Positions 62,957-64,000 of a DNA stretch of 64,000 nucleotides are shown here, piece after piece (position 1 is the first letter of the stretch; the number at the start of each line of letters is the position of its first letter). The DNA comes from Aphrocallistes beatrix (taxonomy: Eukaryota; Porifera; Hexactinellida; Sceptrulophora; Aphrocallistidae). A model generated the notes under the pieces. The model made no database searches. It saw nothing but the letters and a program-made list of their open reading frames with translations, and was not told where the DNA came from. The DNA lies in NCBI GenBank assembly GCA_963281255.1, contig OY725502.1, forward strand, positions 1,860,001-1,924,000. The letters are read 5' to 3'. A program made the position numbers and the translations under genes.

Positions 62957-64000
62957 ATGGCTTCTAAATCGAGCGAAATGTTACTTGAGCAGAGAGCCTA
63001 CATCAAAATTCGCTCATTCTCAGCGATACTCCAAGGAATATCCACCAAGATTTGGTTACCGTATTTGGGGATGAGGCCTGTTCGGAATCGACGGTTAAGA
63101 AGTGGAGTCTTCGTTTTCGTGGAGGTAGGGAGTCGATAGAAGATGACCCTCGGATGGGACAACCCGTTACTGCTACTACCTCCAACAATATTGCTCTTGT
63201 AGCTGAAATGTGTGATTCTGATCCGCATATTACAGTGGAACAGTTAGCTGGCACCTTGGACTTGTCAACGGGAAGTGTTCATACTATTCTGACAAAGCAT
63301 CTTGGTATGTCAAAGGTTTGTTCACGTTGGGTGCCACATTTCTTAACACAGGCTCAAAAGGAGAACCGATTGAGAATGGCCAAAAACTTGCTGGAAAAAT
63401 ATGAGCATTGCGATGAGAGGCGATTATCTGAAATATGTACCGGGGATGAAACTTGGAGATATTCAGAACCTCCACGCAAGCAACAGAATAAGGTATGGGT
63501 GGCAAAAGGGAGTGCTCCCCCAGGATTACCGAGACCCGATCGCTGGGCCCCCAAGGTTATGTACACGATTTTTTTTGATGCGTATGGTCCAGTGTGCCAA
63601 ATCTGTGCTCCAAAGGGGCAAACAATCACTGGCAACTTCTACGCAACAATAGTTCTTCCTGAGATCCAAAAACATTATTTTAAGCGTCGACCAGCCACCG
63701 GACTCAAAGGAATAAAACTTTTGCACGATAATGCCAGACCACACAAATCTAAGCAGGTGAAGGAAACAATTGCTTCTATGGGTCTTGAGGAGTTAGAACA
63801 TCCACCATATAGTCCTGACCTAGCACCCTGCGACTTTTGGCTCTTCGATGGGCTCAAAAGACATCTAGCTGGATCGGTTTTTGAGGAAGATGCACAAATT
63901 GAAAGGGCAATTCGTCTATATCTCAGAGACATCCCCCAAGAGGAGTATAAGAAGACTTTTTTTAAGTGGATTGAACGTTTAAAGCTGGTAATTGAGCAGA
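62957..64000 (+). mobile_element. mariner transposase, nearly open, cut by the window edge
   Basis: Starts MASKSSEMLLEQRAYIKIRS at 62957, with one frameshift near 63025. From 63001 the frame stays open to position 64000 without a stop. It shows NIHQDLVTVFGDEACSESTV (helix-turn-helix), GQPVTATT, SRWVPHFLTQAQKENR, CTGDETWRY (first Asp) and LLHDNARPHKS (second Asp). SPDLAPCDFWLFDG (third Asp, 34 residues later, DD34D) and the KKTFFKWIERLKLVIEQ tail follow. A single indel separates it from a full transposase, so it is younger than the other mariners here. Its left TIR was not identified. Confidence 0.85.

Overview
The window is a piece of an animal nuclear genome, probably an invertebrate, although the species cannot be told from sequence alone. 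The host genes belong to animal families: MAD2, Mediator subunit 6, a MAPKAPK-type kinase, an LRMDA-like leucine-rich-repeat protein, and three genes of the cilium or sperm-tail class (WDR93-like, STPG1, LRRC27-like). One gene has clear GT-AG introns. Intergenic DNA is AT-rich and dominated by transposable elements of many superfamilies. There are no bacterial-style operons and no CRISPR array. I recognised no RNA gene. || Layout. 1-11.5 kb: transposon debris (mariner, CR1/L2-like LINE, hAT, Ty3/gypsy integrase, a 1-kb fold-back element, Helitron-like elements). 11.7-14.9 kb: MAD2, LRMDA-like and MED6, all on the + strand, with a short Helitron-like element and a pogo-type MITE between the last two. 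15-25.4 kb: almost pure repeats, including a four-deep nest at 19.6-22.3 kb and an hAT element with a perfect 8-bp target duplication at 22.6-24.3 kb. 25.5-27.1 kb (- strand): an ankyrin-like plus ADP-ribosyltransferase gene. 27.1-38.1 kb: repeats, including a full-length dead mariner and a Tc1 element split by a second element that carries further insertions. 38.4-40.1 kb: a PI-PLC X-domain gene fused to repeats of a bacterial type. 41.8-49.2 kb: WDR93-like, then STPG1 (11 exons), with an intronless LRRC27-like gene lying antisense inside its last intron. 49.5-55.5 kb: a MULE relic split by a fold-back MITE, a mariner split by a Helitron-like element, and nested hATs. 55.5-58.9 kb is quiet. 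60.6-61.5 kb: the MAPKAPK-like kinase. 62-64 kb: a gypsy RT fragment and a mariner transposase that runs off the right edge. || Eight of the nine host genes read as single uninterrupted exons. The exception, STPG1, reconstructs cleanly over 11 exons with matching phases to about 345 residues. Three neighbouring genes (WDR93-like, STPG1, LRRC27-like) belong to families associated with the axoneme or sperm and may form a functional neighbourhood. || The most striking points are the PI-PLC/bacterial-repeat fusion; a recurrent Helitron-like family with a 5'-TC end and a hairpin-CTTGT 3' end, whose empty site can be read inside a mariner gene; a 1.9-kb element with about 470-bp inverted repeats and a 4-bp GTTA target duplication that carries two divergent fragments I could not assign to a superfamily; and several nests in which target duplications give an explicit order of insertion.
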